Part shown: piece after piece, positions 1 through 5,782 of the stretch
Numbering within the stretch: position 1 is the stretch's first letter
How the letters are laid out: the number at the start of each line of letters is the position of its first letter
Source of the DNA: an uncultured Lachnospiraceae bacterium
GTDB taxonomy: Bacteria > Bacillota > Clostridia > Lachnospirales > Lachnospiraceae
Length of the DNA stretch: 12,377 nucleotides
Assembly: GCA_947175775.1 (NCBI GenBank)
Contig: CAMWNY010000030.1
Coordinates: forward strand, 1-12,377
Reading direction: 5' to 3'
Position numbers and translations under genes: made by a program
Notes under the pieces: generated by a model
What the model was told of the DNA's origin: nothing
Databases searched by the model: none
What the model saw: only the letters and a program-made list of their open reading frames with translations

Positions 1-569
1 CAATAGCAACGATTGCATGTCCTGATTTCAGACCGCAGCTGGCAACTGTACGTCCCGGCGTTATGCAGAAGCTTGAGAAAAAGGAAGGCGCAAAGGCTGT
101 TATCGAGGAGTTTAATCCCGGATTTACGCCCGACAGCAAGTATGTTGAGATTGTTGAGATTGTTAAGAATATCACGGACACGGTTGACATTATGGACGCT
201 AAGATTTTGGTATCAGGCGGACGCGGCGTGGGAAGCCCTGAGAACTTTAAGCTTCTTGATGATTTGGCAGAAGCAATCGGCGGAACGGTAAGCTGCTCAC
301 GTGCAGTTGTTGACGCAGGCTGGAAGAGCAAGGATCTGCAGGTTGGACAGACCGGAAAGACAGTTCGTCCGAGCGTATATTTTGCAATCGGTATTTCCGG
401 TGCAATTCAGCACTTGGCAGGTATGGAAGAGTCCGACATCATTGTTGCAATCAACAAGGATGAAACAGCTCCAATCTTTGATGTGGCAGACTACGGTGTT
501 GTAGGCGATCTGAATAAGATTGTACCGATGCTCACGGAGCAGATTAAGGCTGCTGTGGCAAATAAATAA
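1..569 (+). CDS. etfA: Electron transfer flavoprotein alpha subunit, C-terminal part (5' end outside window)
   Basis: EtfA binds FAD and, with EtfB, passes electrons to or from acyl-CoA dehydrogenases. In butyrate-forming clostridia it usually partners butyryl-CoA dehydrogenase (Bcd), where the complex can bifurcate electrons to ferredoxin. The reading frame is open from base 3 and ends with TAA at 567-569, giving about 188 residues, so the N-terminal half is missing. The first visible residues contain the conserved ATVRPGVM, which shows that the ATG at 63 is internal and not a start. The FAD domain then follows in the usual order: VSGGRGVG, SRAVVDAGW, QVGQTGKTVRP, GISGAIQHLAGM, AINKDETAPIF and ADYGVVGD. 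The end at ANK is the expected family C-terminus. A terminator lies 29 bases downstream, so this is probably the last gene of a bcd-etfB-etfA type operon; the upstream genes are inferred, not seen. Confidence 0.96.
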   Translation, partial: IATIACPDFRPQLATVRPGVMQKLEKKEGAKAVIEEFNPGFTPDSKYVEIVEIVKNITDTVDIMDAKILVSGGRGVGSPENFKLLDDLAEAIGGTVSCSRAVVDAGWKSKDLQVGQTGKTVRPSVYFAIGISGAIQHLAGMEESDIIVAINKDETAPIFDVADYGVVGDLNKIVPMLTEQIKAAVANK

Positions 570-597
570 TTGAAATAAGAGTTCTATATAATAAAAC

Positions 598-639
598 CAA
601 AATAAAACCGCAAAGATTGTTCTTTGGGGTTTTATTTTG
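598..639 (+). terminator. Intrinsic terminator after etfA
   Basis: A 19-bp inverted repeat (598-616 with 621-639, one G-G mismatch at 610/627) closes on a TTGT loop. The 3' arm is TTTTATTTTG, supplying the U-rich tract. It starts 29 bases after the etfA stop and is the likely end of that transcript. Confidence 0.85.
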
Positions 640-653
640 TTGAAATATAAGGT

Positions 654-673
654 ATAATGTCGATAGACATTAT
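654..673. repeat. 8-bp perfect hairpin, first of a cluster
   Basis: ATAATGTC (654-661) pairs perfectly with GACATTAT (666-673) across a GATA loop. It is the first of at least five hairpins between 650 and 912 in a stretch with no credible gene. The TATAATGT at 653-660 recurs at 732-739. No T-tract follows, so it does not look like a terminator. Confidence 0.6.
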
Positions 674-710
674 GTCAGCGCCGAGCGAAGCGAGTGTGCA
701 TCGCAGAGCG

Positions 711-733
711 TAGCATGTCTTTTAGACATGCTA
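711..733. repeat. 10-bp perfect hairpin containing an extended -10-like sequence
   Basis: TAGCATGTCT (711-720) pairs perfectly with AGACATGCTA (724-733) across a TTT loop. The right arm runs into TGCTATAAT (729-737), an exact extended -10 promoter box, but no -35 box sits at the matching distance. The preceding sequence (679-710) is a run of GCGAAGCGAG-like GC-rich motifs, unlike the AT-rich flanks. This may be part of a dispersed palindromic repeat family. Confidence 0.55.
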
Positions 734-761
734 TAATGTTCACGAAGGCAATGAGCAGTGC

Positions 762-818
762 CAAAATACAATCTGGAAAATCGGCTGCTCGCAGACGAAT
801 TTTCCAAATTGTATTTTG
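762..818. repeat. Long inverted repeat (20-bp arms) with nested inner stem
   Basis: The 20-bp arms 762-781 and 799-818 match at 19 of 20 positions; the exception is C773/A807, which would be a G-U wobble in minus-strand RNA. Inside the loop, CTGC (785-788) and GCAG (791-794) pair again, as do TCG (781-783) and CGA (796-798), giving a nearly continuous stem across the whole element. A short GGGC-GAA-GCCC hairpin follows at 822-832. The GGAAAAT in the left arm is shared with the tandem units at 841-946. Confidence 0.7.
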
Positions 819-840
819 ATAGGGCGAAGCCCGTGAATTC

Positions 841-946
841 GGAAAATCTAAGATTTTCCTCATTAGCACTGCGGAGAAAACAGAGACCAAAAAGGAAAAT
901 CTAAGATTTTCCGAATGCGTACTGCAAAGAAAACTGAGAACCAAAA
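841..946. repeat. Two imperfect 53-bp tandem repeats, each headed by a 19-nt palindrome
   Basis: The 19-mer GGAAAATCTAAGATTTTCC occurs identically at 841-859 and 894-912. Each copy is a perfect 9-bp stem around a single A. The segments that follow (860-893 and 913-946) also resemble each other, sharing ACTGC, the AGAAAAC core and ACCAAAA, so the unit is about 53 bp and occurs twice. The second unit ends only 7 bases before the Uma2 ribosome binding site, so it would lie in that gene's 5' leader. Confidence 0.7.
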
Positions 947-967
947 CCCAAATAAGGAGAAATAAAC

Positions 968-1510
968 ATGGCATTAACAGAACTCAATACCTATACAATC
1001 AACGACGTCTATAACCTCCCCGACGGACAGCGGGCAGAGCTGATTGACGGAAAGGTATATTATATGGCGCCTTCCACAAGGAATCACCAGCGAATTGTCG
1101 GCGAGCTTTTTGCGACGATACGTGAGCACATTCGCAGAAATAACGGAAAAGGCGAGGTCGATATTGCGCCGTTTGGCGTGTTTATCGACGCAGACGATAA
1201 GAATTATTTGGAGCCGGACATCAGCGTCATTTTGGATGCCAATAAGCTTGACGAGCGGGGATGCAACGGCGCTCCCGATTGGATTATTGAGGTGGTATCT
1301 CCTTCCAGCAGAAGAATTGACTATACAACAAAGCTTTTTAAATACCGTTCCGCGGGCGTGCGCGAGTATTGGCTTGTGGATGCCGACAAAAACAGGGTTA
1401 TGGTATATAATTTTTCCCATGATGACATGAAAGAGTACAGCTTTACGGAGGACATTCCGGCAGGTATTTATACGGATTTTGTCATTCGGATGTCAAACCT
1501 TGAACTGTAA
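968..1510 (+). CDS. Uma2 family (DUF820) restriction-endonuclease-like protein
   Basis: This 180-residue protein belongs to the Uma2/DUF820 family, a PD-(D/E)XK nuclease-like fold that is abundant in cyanobacteria and present in some Clostridia; the cellular role is mostly unknown. Visible family motifs are ELIDGKVYYMAPS near residues 25-36, EPDISVILD (82-90, with D84), PDWIIEVVSPSS (103-114, with E108), K122, and GVREYWLVD (130-138). D84, E108 and K122 are the expected metal and catalytic residues, so an intact active site is likely. The ATG at 968 has AAGGAGA at 953-959 in front of it. The length is normal for the family. It stands alone, behind a repeat-rich leader and in front of its own terminator, with no partner gene that would suggest a role. 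A clear promoter was not found. Confidence 0.9.
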   Translation: MALTELNTYTINDVYNLPDGQRAELIDGKVYYMAPSTRNHQRIVGELFATIREHIRRNNGKGEVDIAPFGVFIDADDKNYLEPDISVILDANKLDERGCNGAPDWIIEVVSPSSRRIDYTTKLFKYRSAGVREYWLVDADKNRVMVYNFSHDDMKEYSFTEDIPAGIYTDFVIRMSNLEL

Positions 1511-1527
1511 TCAGAGTGTGTTTTAAG

Positions 1528-1561
1528 CGGGTGGAAATCAGATTGTATTTCCGCCCGTTTT
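1528..1561 (+). terminator. Intrinsic terminator after the Uma2 gene
   Basis: An 11-bp stem (1528-1538 with 1547-1557, one T-G wobble) with an 8-base loop is followed by TTTT. It starts 17 bases after the Uma2 stop and separates that gene from the acetyltransferase. Confidence 0.8.
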
Positions 1562-1617
1562 GTGCATAGATTCATGTAGAGAAAGGCGTTATAGTCTGAT
1601 GAAGGAGGGAAACAGAA

Positions 1618-2238
1618 ATGGATTGGGAACAGGAGCTGCATGGCGGAGAAATATATTATCCAAACAGTGAAGAGATTGTGAAAGAACAGACAAAGTGCAT
1701 GGAGCGGCTGTATGATTTTAATGCAACGCGCCCGTCAGAGGGCGAAAAACGTACGGCGATGTTAAAAGAAATGCTTGCGGAAATCGGTGAGAACTGTTAT
1801 ATCGAGCCGCCGTTTCATGCAAACTGGGGCGGACATCATGTCCATTTTGGAAAGGGCGTCTATGCCAACTTCGGATTGACCTGTGTGGACGATACGCATA
1901 TTTATGTGGGCGACTACACGATGTTCGGACCAAACGTGGTGCTTGCAAGTGCAAACCATCCGCTGCTTCCCGAACTGCGCGAAAAGGCGTACCAGTACAA
2001 TCTTCCTGTCCGCATCGGCAAAAACTGTTGGTTTGGTGCAGGCGTTATTGTCGTGCCGGGTGTGACGATTGGGGACAATGTGGTTATCGGAGCGGGCAGC
2101 ATTGTGACAAAGGATCTTCCGTCGAATACGCTTGCAGTTGGTAATCCCTGCCGGGTACTGCGCGAGATCGGAGAACATGACCGGAAATATTATTACAAGG
2201 ACAGGGAAATTGATTGGGAAAAAATTGAAAAACTGTAA
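1618..2238 (+). CDS. Galactoside/maltose O-acetyltransferase-like protein (LacA/Maa, hexapeptide repeat)
   Basis: This 206-residue cytoplasmic enzyme resembles LacA and Maa, which transfer acetyl from acetyl-CoA to a sugar hydroxyl. Residues 1-60 form the Maa-type N-terminal region, including LYDFNATRPSEGEKR. They are followed by VEPP-like EPPFHANWG, YANFGLTCVDD and left-handed beta-helix hexapeptide turns such as VRIGKNCWFGAGVIVVPG and VTIGDNVVIGAGSIVTKD, ending in GNPCRVLREI. The catalytic His of LacA corresponds to H114 in SANHPLLPELR. The start at 1618 has AAGGAGG at 1602-1608. No lac permease, beta-galactosidase or other sugar gene is adjacent, so the natural acceptor cannot be told; detoxification of non-metabolised sugars is the usual suggestion for the family. 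No good terminator separates it from the flagellin-like gene downstream, which has its own promoter. Confidence 0.92.
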   Translation: MDWEQELHGGEIYYPNSEEIVKEQTKCMERLYDFNATRPSEGEKRTAMLKEMLAEIGENCYIEPPFHANWGGHHVHFGKGVYANFGLTCVDDTHIYVGDYTMFGPNVVLASANHPLLPELREKAYQYNLPVRIGKNCWFGAGVIVVPGVTIGDNVVIGAGSIVTKDLPSNTLAVGNPCRVLREIGEHDRKYYYKDREIDWEKIEKL

Positions 2239-2255
2239 AAAATTCTGTACGGATA

Positions 2256-2284
2256 TTGCAAACTTTCGTAAAATAGGATATGAT
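2256..2284 (+). promoter_or_regulatory. Vegetative (sigma-A-type) promoter for the flagellin-like gene
   Basis: TTGCAA (2256-2261), a 17-bp spacer and TATGAT (2279-2284) form a near-consensus housekeeping promoter. It would start transcription around 2291 and leave a leader of about 115 nt. No sigma-28 (SigD/FliA) type box (TAAA, 15 bp, GCCGATAT) was found, although flagellin genes usually have one. Confidence 0.6.
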
Positions 2285-2325
2285 GAAGTTAGTATATTAT
2301 GGTAAATTTATAGAAAGGATGTTAC

Positions 2326-2347
2326 TGTGAAAAATTTATTTTTCACA
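2326..2347 (+). promoter_or_regulatory. 9-bp perfect inverted repeat in the flagellin leader
   Basis: TGTGAAAAA (2326-2334) and TTTTTCACA (2339-2347) are perfect reverse complements around TTTA. The element lies roughly 35-55 nt into the predicted transcript. It could be an RNA hairpin or a repressor operator. Its half-sites resemble CRP boxes, but the half-site spacing (12 bp instead of 6) does not fit. Confidence 0.5.
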
Positions 2348-2353
2348 GGGTGA
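2327..2353 (+). CDS. Possible 8-codon leader peptide upstream of the flagellin-like gene
   Basis: A GTG codon at 2327, 7 bases after AAAGGA (2314-2319), opens a frame reading MKNLFFTG and ending in TGA at 2351-2353. It spans the inverted repeat at 2326-2347, so translating it would open or close that hairpin. This is the arrangement of a leader peptide, but the frame is very short and could be chance. Confidence 0.2.
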   Translation: MKNLFFTG

Positions 2354-2404
2354 ATTTGTGCATGTGCTCAGATTCGCAGGATGATATAGAAATGGAGGTA
2401 TTAT

Positions 2405-3160
2405 ATGAGCGGCATTTCAAGAATTAACGCAGTGACCGGCTACGGACGGATTGCAAGCGGCAAAAAAATAAACAGAGCTGCCGATAATGCGGCGGGATTG
2501 GCAATTGTCAATAAGTTAAAGGCAAATGCAAATGCGACCAACGTGGCAACGAGAAATACACGCGAAGGCATTAATGTCACAAACATTGCGGACGGCGGCT
2601 ATGACAGCATTATGGAGCGCCTTCAGGGTATCAGAGAACTTGCAGTAAGGGCGATGAATGGTACGAACAGCGAGGATGACAGAAGAATCATACAGGATGA
2701 AATTGACCAGCAGATGGCAGGAATCGGCGAAGCTGCAAAGAATACAGTCTACAATGAGACAAAGCTTTTAGACGGCAGTTATGCTACAATGGAGATTGCA
2801 AGCAATCCTACAGGAAAGGGCAGTAAAATTCAGCTTGGCGACGCGAGCCTGGATGCAATCGGCATTGCAGGATTTAACGTAACGAGCGGCAATTTTGACC
2901 TTGATGCGATTGACAGGGCGATTGAGAAAGTAAGCTCAGACAGAAGCAAGTTAGGCGCAAGCGCAAACGGACTTGCTGCAAGAGAGCGTTCAAATCAGGT
3001 GGCTTATGAGAACATGACGGCAGCGCAGAGCCGTATCGAGGATTTGGATATGGCGAAGGCGTCTACGGATTTAAAGCGTGACGAGAATTTGCAGAGAGTG
3101 CAGATTGCAATGTTCAAAAAGCAGAGAGAACAGGAAGCGATGATTACAAAGATTATGTAA
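2405..3160 (+). CDS. Divergent, N-terminally short flagellin-like protein
   Basis: This 251-residue protein has recognisable flagellin ends. Residues 16-32 (IASGKKINRAADNAAGL) match the N-terminal LSSG-INxAxDDAAGLAI signature. Residues 83-86 fall in the conserved RELAVRA-type helix. The C-terminal part carries SKLGAS, ENMTAAQSRIEDLDMAKAS and a final helix. The start at 2405 is fixed by GGAGGT at 2394-2399 and by an in-frame stop at 2387-2389. Compared with B. subtilis Hag as I recall it, about 14 residues are missing from the extreme N-terminus, the segment that helps form the D0 coiled coil and guides export. The final helix is also charged (FKKQREQEAMITKIM) instead of ending in the usual hydrophobic LL. 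The central domain is short. No other flagellar gene is in the window. It may be a minor or non-filament flagellin paralogue; assembly into a filament is doubtful. Confidence 0.85.
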   Translation: MSGISRINAVTGYGRIASGKKINRAADNAAGLAIVNKLKANANATNVATRNTREGINVTNIADGGYDSIMERLQGIRELAVRAMNGTNSEDDRRIIQDEIDQQMAGIGEAAKNTVYNETKLLDGSYATMEIASNPTGKGSKIQLGDASLDAIGIAGFNVTSGNFDLDAIDRAIEKVSSDRSKLGASANGLAARERSNQVAYENMTAAQSRIEDLDMAKASTDLKRDENLQRVQIAMFKKQREQEAMITKIM

Positions 3161-3179
3161 ACAATACATAGCATGTTAA

Positions 3180-3212
3180 AATCCCCCGCAGTAATTTGCG
3201 GGGGATTTTTTT
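3180..3212 (+). terminator. Intrinsic terminator, probably bidirectional
   Basis: AATCCCCCGCA (3180-3190) pairs perfectly with TGCGGGGGATT (3197-3207) around a 6-base loop, followed by a run of T to 3212. It ends the flagellin transcript. Read on the other strand, the same stem is followed by TTTTAAC, so it could also stop the convergent glycerate kinase transcript. Confidence 0.93.
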
Positions 3213-3279
3213 GACACTTGTTCAGTTCGATTTATGTTTAATTTTATTTATACCGTTATCAGATAGACGATACCTTCTC

Positions 3280-4422
3280 TTATTTCTGAAACCGTTCAAT
3301 CAAACGGAACACCTGTTCAACCGTATTAATCATATTCTTTCTTGCATTGCCGGAATCCATCGCTTCCCCCAACGTCTGTATGCCCCTAAGAATCGGGAAA
3401 AATGCGTCAATTCCATGTTCATTGCAGGCGGTGGCGTCGTCTGTCACACAGCCGGAAAACGCAATGACTTTTTTACCGTGTTTTTTGGCAAGCCCTGCGA
3501 CGCCGATGGGAGCCTTTCCAAAGACCGTCTGCCCGTCAAGTCTTCCCTCTCCGGTCACGACAATATCAGATGCCGCAATATAGTCTTCCAGCTTTGTTTC
3601 CTCCAAAACGATCTTAATTCCGGATTCCAAAACGGCGTTGGTGTAGGCGAGAAAGGCAAATCCCAAACCGCCCGCGGCGCCTGTTCCTGCCTGTTTGGCG
3701 TTAGCATGCGGATATTTTTCGCAAGTCAGTTTTGCGTAATAGGCAAGCCACTTATCCATCTGCATAATCATTGTCGGCGTTGCGCCCTTTTGTGGTCCAA
3801 AGACGGCGCTGCATCCCTGTTCTCCGCATAAAGTGTTTGTCACATCGCAGGCAATCCGGAAGGTGCATTCCTTGAGCTCTGGGATGACAAAATCGTCCGT
3901 AATGGTTTCAAGCTCCTTTAATCCTTTTGCGCCGAATGGAACCTGTTTTCCATTCTTGTCAAGCATACCGTAGCCTAATGCCTGAAGCATACCGATTCCG
4001 CCGTCGTTTGTGGCGCTTCCGCCAATTCCGACAATAAAGTGCCTGCACCCTTTGGAAATTGCGTTTTTAATTACTTCACCTACGCCATATGTCGTGGTGT
4101 TAAGCGGATTTCTGTCCTGCTCTGCCACAAGCGTAATTCCCGCGGCGCCCGACATTTCAATAATGGCGGTCTTTGTGTCTTTTATCACTCCGTACATACA
4201 TTCGACAGGATCGCCCAAAGGTCCTGTTACGGTGATGCATTCCAACTGACCGTCCATTCCCAAAGCGAGCGCTTCCACAGTGCCTTCACCGCCGTCGGCA
4301 AGCGGACGGATACATACTTCGGCATTTGGCATCGCCTTTCTTATTCCTTCGCCGATTGCCTTGCCTGCTTCAAGTGATGACAAACTGCCTTTGAGTGAAT
4401 CAATTGCAATAACTGCTTTCAT
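3280..4422 (-). CDS. Glycerate kinase (GarK/GlxK type, PF02595)
   Basis: This 380-residue enzyme phosphorylates D-glycerate with ATP, feeding glycolysis at phosphoglycerate level; GarK/GlxK members mostly make 2-phosphoglycerate. Family motifs are all visible: DSLKGSLSS near residues 8-16, RPLADGGEGT (39-48), GIGGSATNDGGIGM (about 132-145), CDVTNTLCG, GTGAAGGLG, and TGEGRLDGQT followed by GKAPIGVA in the C-terminal third. The length is typical. The start is supported by AAGGAG (4434-4429 on the minus strand) 6 bases away. The gene lies downstream of buk on the same strand, but a hairpin with a T-run at 4522-4561 separates them, so it is probably transcribed separately or by readthrough; I could not find a good promoter between 4423 and 4526. 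No glyoxylate, glucarate or serine-pathway genes sit beside it. Confidence 0.95.
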   Translation of the reverse strand: MKAVIAIDSLKGSLSSLEAGKAIGEGIRKAMPNAEVCIRPLADGGEGTVEALALGMDGQLECITVTGPLGDPVECMYGVIKDTKTAIIEMSGAAGITLVAEQDRNPLNTTTYGVGEVIKNAISKGCRHFIVGIGGSATNDGGIGMLQALGYGMLDKNGKQVPFGAKGLKELETITDDFVIPELKECTFRIACDVTNTLCGEQGCSAVFGPQKGATPTMIMQMDKWLAYYAKLTCEKYPHANAKQAGTGAAGGLGFAFLAYTNAVLESGIKIVLEETKLEDYIAASDIVVTGEGRLDGQTVFGKAPIGVAGLAKKHGKKVIAFSGCVTDDATACNEHGIDAFFPILRGIQTLGEAMDSGNARKNMINTVEQVFRLIERFQK

Positions 4423-4521
4423 TTTTTTCTCCTTTCGTTTTGTGAAAAAGAACTGCTGAAAATGAATTCCATGATGTAAGCTGCTGCCCTGAAGCCTTTG
4501 ACGCGTTTCATTTAGAGAGAT

Positions 4522-4561
4522 ATTAAAAGCGCCGGATACGTGAACCGTATGTCCGGCGCTT
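4522..4561 (-). terminator. Intrinsic terminator of the ptb-buk operon
   Basis: On the minus strand AAGCGCCGGA (4561-4552) pairs with TCCGGCGCTT (4536-4527), with the stem extended by four more pairs after a two-base bulge. TTTTAATA follows (4528-4521). The T-run lies only on the minus-strand side, which fixes its direction. It begins 50 bases after the buk stop. Confidence 0.8.
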
Positions 4562-4610
4562 ATAGAGGACGGCGGTTAATCACCGTCTCATACTCAATTG
4601 TTCCATAGAA

Positions 4611-5678
4611 TTAGTAATCCATTGCCTTCTCTTCGCCGTTCATCACACGCAATGCGCCCTGTGCAAGCGCAAGCAGCTCGTCTTCGCCGGGATATACGGT
4701 AAACGGAGCAATCCATTCGGCACGCTCTTTCAGAGCGGCAACGACATCTGCCGCATACGCAATACCGCCTGTCACGATAATCTGGTCAACTTTTCCGCTC
4801 AAAACACATGCCATAGAACCGATGTCCTTTGATACCTGTAACAGGAATGCTTCTTTTGCTTCTTTTGCGTTTGCGTTTCCTTCGTCGGCAAGCTTTGATA
4901 CCTCACGCATGTCGTTTGTGCCAAGGTACGCATTAAATCCACCCTTGCCTACAATCTTGGAGTAAACTTCCTTTTCCGTATAATTTCCGGAAAAGCACAT
5001 TTTAATCAATGCGCCGCTCGGTACGCCGCCCGCACGCTCGGGAGAGAATGCGCCGTCGCCGTCAAGTGCGTTAAATACATCAATTACCTTACCGTTTTCG
5101 TGTGCGCCGACAGAAACGCCGCCGCCCATATGTACCACAATCAGACGAAGCGTGTCGTAAGCTTTTCCGCTTTCTTTTGCGTAACGCTTTGCAACTGCTT
5201 TTTGGTTCAGCGCGTGGAATACGCTGACACGCGGAAGTTCAGGCACGCCGGAATACCGTGCAATTGGCATCAGTTCATCGACAACGACTGGGTCTACGAT
5301 ATAAGAAGGAGCACCGATGGAATCACCGATTTCCCGTGCAAGAATGCCGCCGAGGTTGGAAGCGTGCTGTCCCTGAACGCCTGCCTTTAAATCGGCAAGC
5401 AGCGCATCCGTTACGGCATAAGTGCCGCCCGGAATAGGTTTTAACATGCCGCCGCGCCCTACTACAACGTTCAGCGATTGAATGTCAAAGTTCTTTTCCG
5501 CTAACAAATCCGTAATAATTTTCTTTCTGAAATCCTTTTGGTCAACAATCGTGGCATACTGGGAAATTTCCTCCGTGGAATGCCGTAAGGTTTCCTCAAA
5601 CAATAACGTTTCGTCTTCAAAAACGCCGATTTTTGTGGAAGTAGAGCCGGGGTTAATAATCAGACTTTTGATTGCCAT
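4611..5678 (-). CDS. buk: Butyrate kinase
   Basis: Buk converts butyryl phosphate and ADP to butyrate and ATP, the energy-yielding last step of the Ptb-Buk route. The 355-residue product has the ASKHA-fold acetate/butyrate kinase motifs: LIINPGSTSTKIGVF at residues 6-20 (phosphate loop), VGRGGML, VFHALNQKA, HMGGGVSVGAH (nucleotide/phosphate binding), LDGDGAFSPERAGGVPSG, and VTGGIAYA near the C-terminus. Length and ending (EEKAMDY) are usual. I chose the ATG at 5678 because AGGAGGA lies 8 bases upstream and MAIKSLIINPGS is the normal family start; the frame is open for 34 further codons upstream (to 5780). It follows ptb by 104 bases on the same strand, the standard ptb-buk order, and is closed by the terminator at 4522-4561. 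Confidence 0.97.
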   Translation of the reverse strand: MAIKSLIINPGSTSTKIGVFEDETLLFEETLRHSTEEISQYATIVDQKDFRKKIITDLLAEKNFDIQSLNVVVGRGGMLKPIPGGTYAVTDALLADLKAGVQGQHASNLGGILAREIGDSIGAPSYIVDPVVVDELMPIARYSGVPELPRVSVFHALNQKAVAKRYAKESGKAYDTLRLIVVHMGGGVSVGAHENGKVIDVFNALDGDGAFSPERAGGVPSGALIKMCFSGNYTEKEVYSKIVGKGGFNAYLGTNDMREVSKLADEGNANAKEAKEAFLLQVSKDIGSMACVLSGKVDQIIVTGGIAYAADVVAALKERAEWIAPFTVYPGEDELLALAQGALRVMNGEEKAMDY

Positions 5679-5780
5679 AATATGATTCCTCCTGTTAAAA
5701 TGTTCGTCTATCTTTTTGTTTATCAGGTAATCGGCAACATCACCGACACCGTCTGCCAGCAGTTCAAGAAAGAAGTCCAT
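5679..5780 (-). other. Open 34-codon segment between ptb and buk, in frame with buk
   Basis: An ATG at 5780, two bases after the ptb stop codon, opens a frame that runs without interruption into buk. The segment would encode 34 residues, MDFFLELLADGVGDVADYLI to about residue 20 and then a charged stretch (NKKIDEHFNRRNHI). The first part looks like an amphipathic helix. There is no ribosome binding site before this ATG, but its closeness to the ptb stop would allow coupled translation. It may be a buk N-terminal extension, a remnant of a small gene, or an untranslated spacer. The strong Shine-Dalgarno before 5678 makes the shorter buk the default. Confidence 0.3.
5687..5693 (-). promoter_or_regulatory. 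Ribosome binding site deciding the buk start
   Basis: AGGAGGA on the minus strand lies 8 bases before the ATG at 5678. It selects this codon over the in-frame ATG at 5780, which has no such site. Confidence 0.85.
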
Positions 5781-5782
5781 GC

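Noticed and set aside
841..912. CRISPR-like pattern: identical 19-nt palindromes 34 bases apart
   Set aside because: Only two copies, and the intervening segment resembles the segment after the second copy, so these are tandem repeats, not repeat-spacer units. No cas genes are present.
675..974. 99-codon minus-strand reading frame across the repeat region
   Set aside because: It reads through the hairpins and tandem repeats, has no ribosome binding site and no recognisable protein family; its open length comes from the repeats.
974..1420. 148-codon minus-strand frame opposite the Uma2 gene
   Set aside because: The plus strand encodes a clear Uma2 protein with motifs and ribosome binding site; the opposite frame is a shadow.
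2326..2347. CRP/FNR-type operator
   Set aside because: The half-sites TGTGA and TCACA are separated by 12 bases where CRP needs 6, so it is recorded only as an inverted repeat.
3196..3831. 211-codon plus-strand frame opposite glycerate kinase
   Set aside because: It overlaps the terminator at 3180-3212, has no start signal, and lies opposite a well-conserved kinase.
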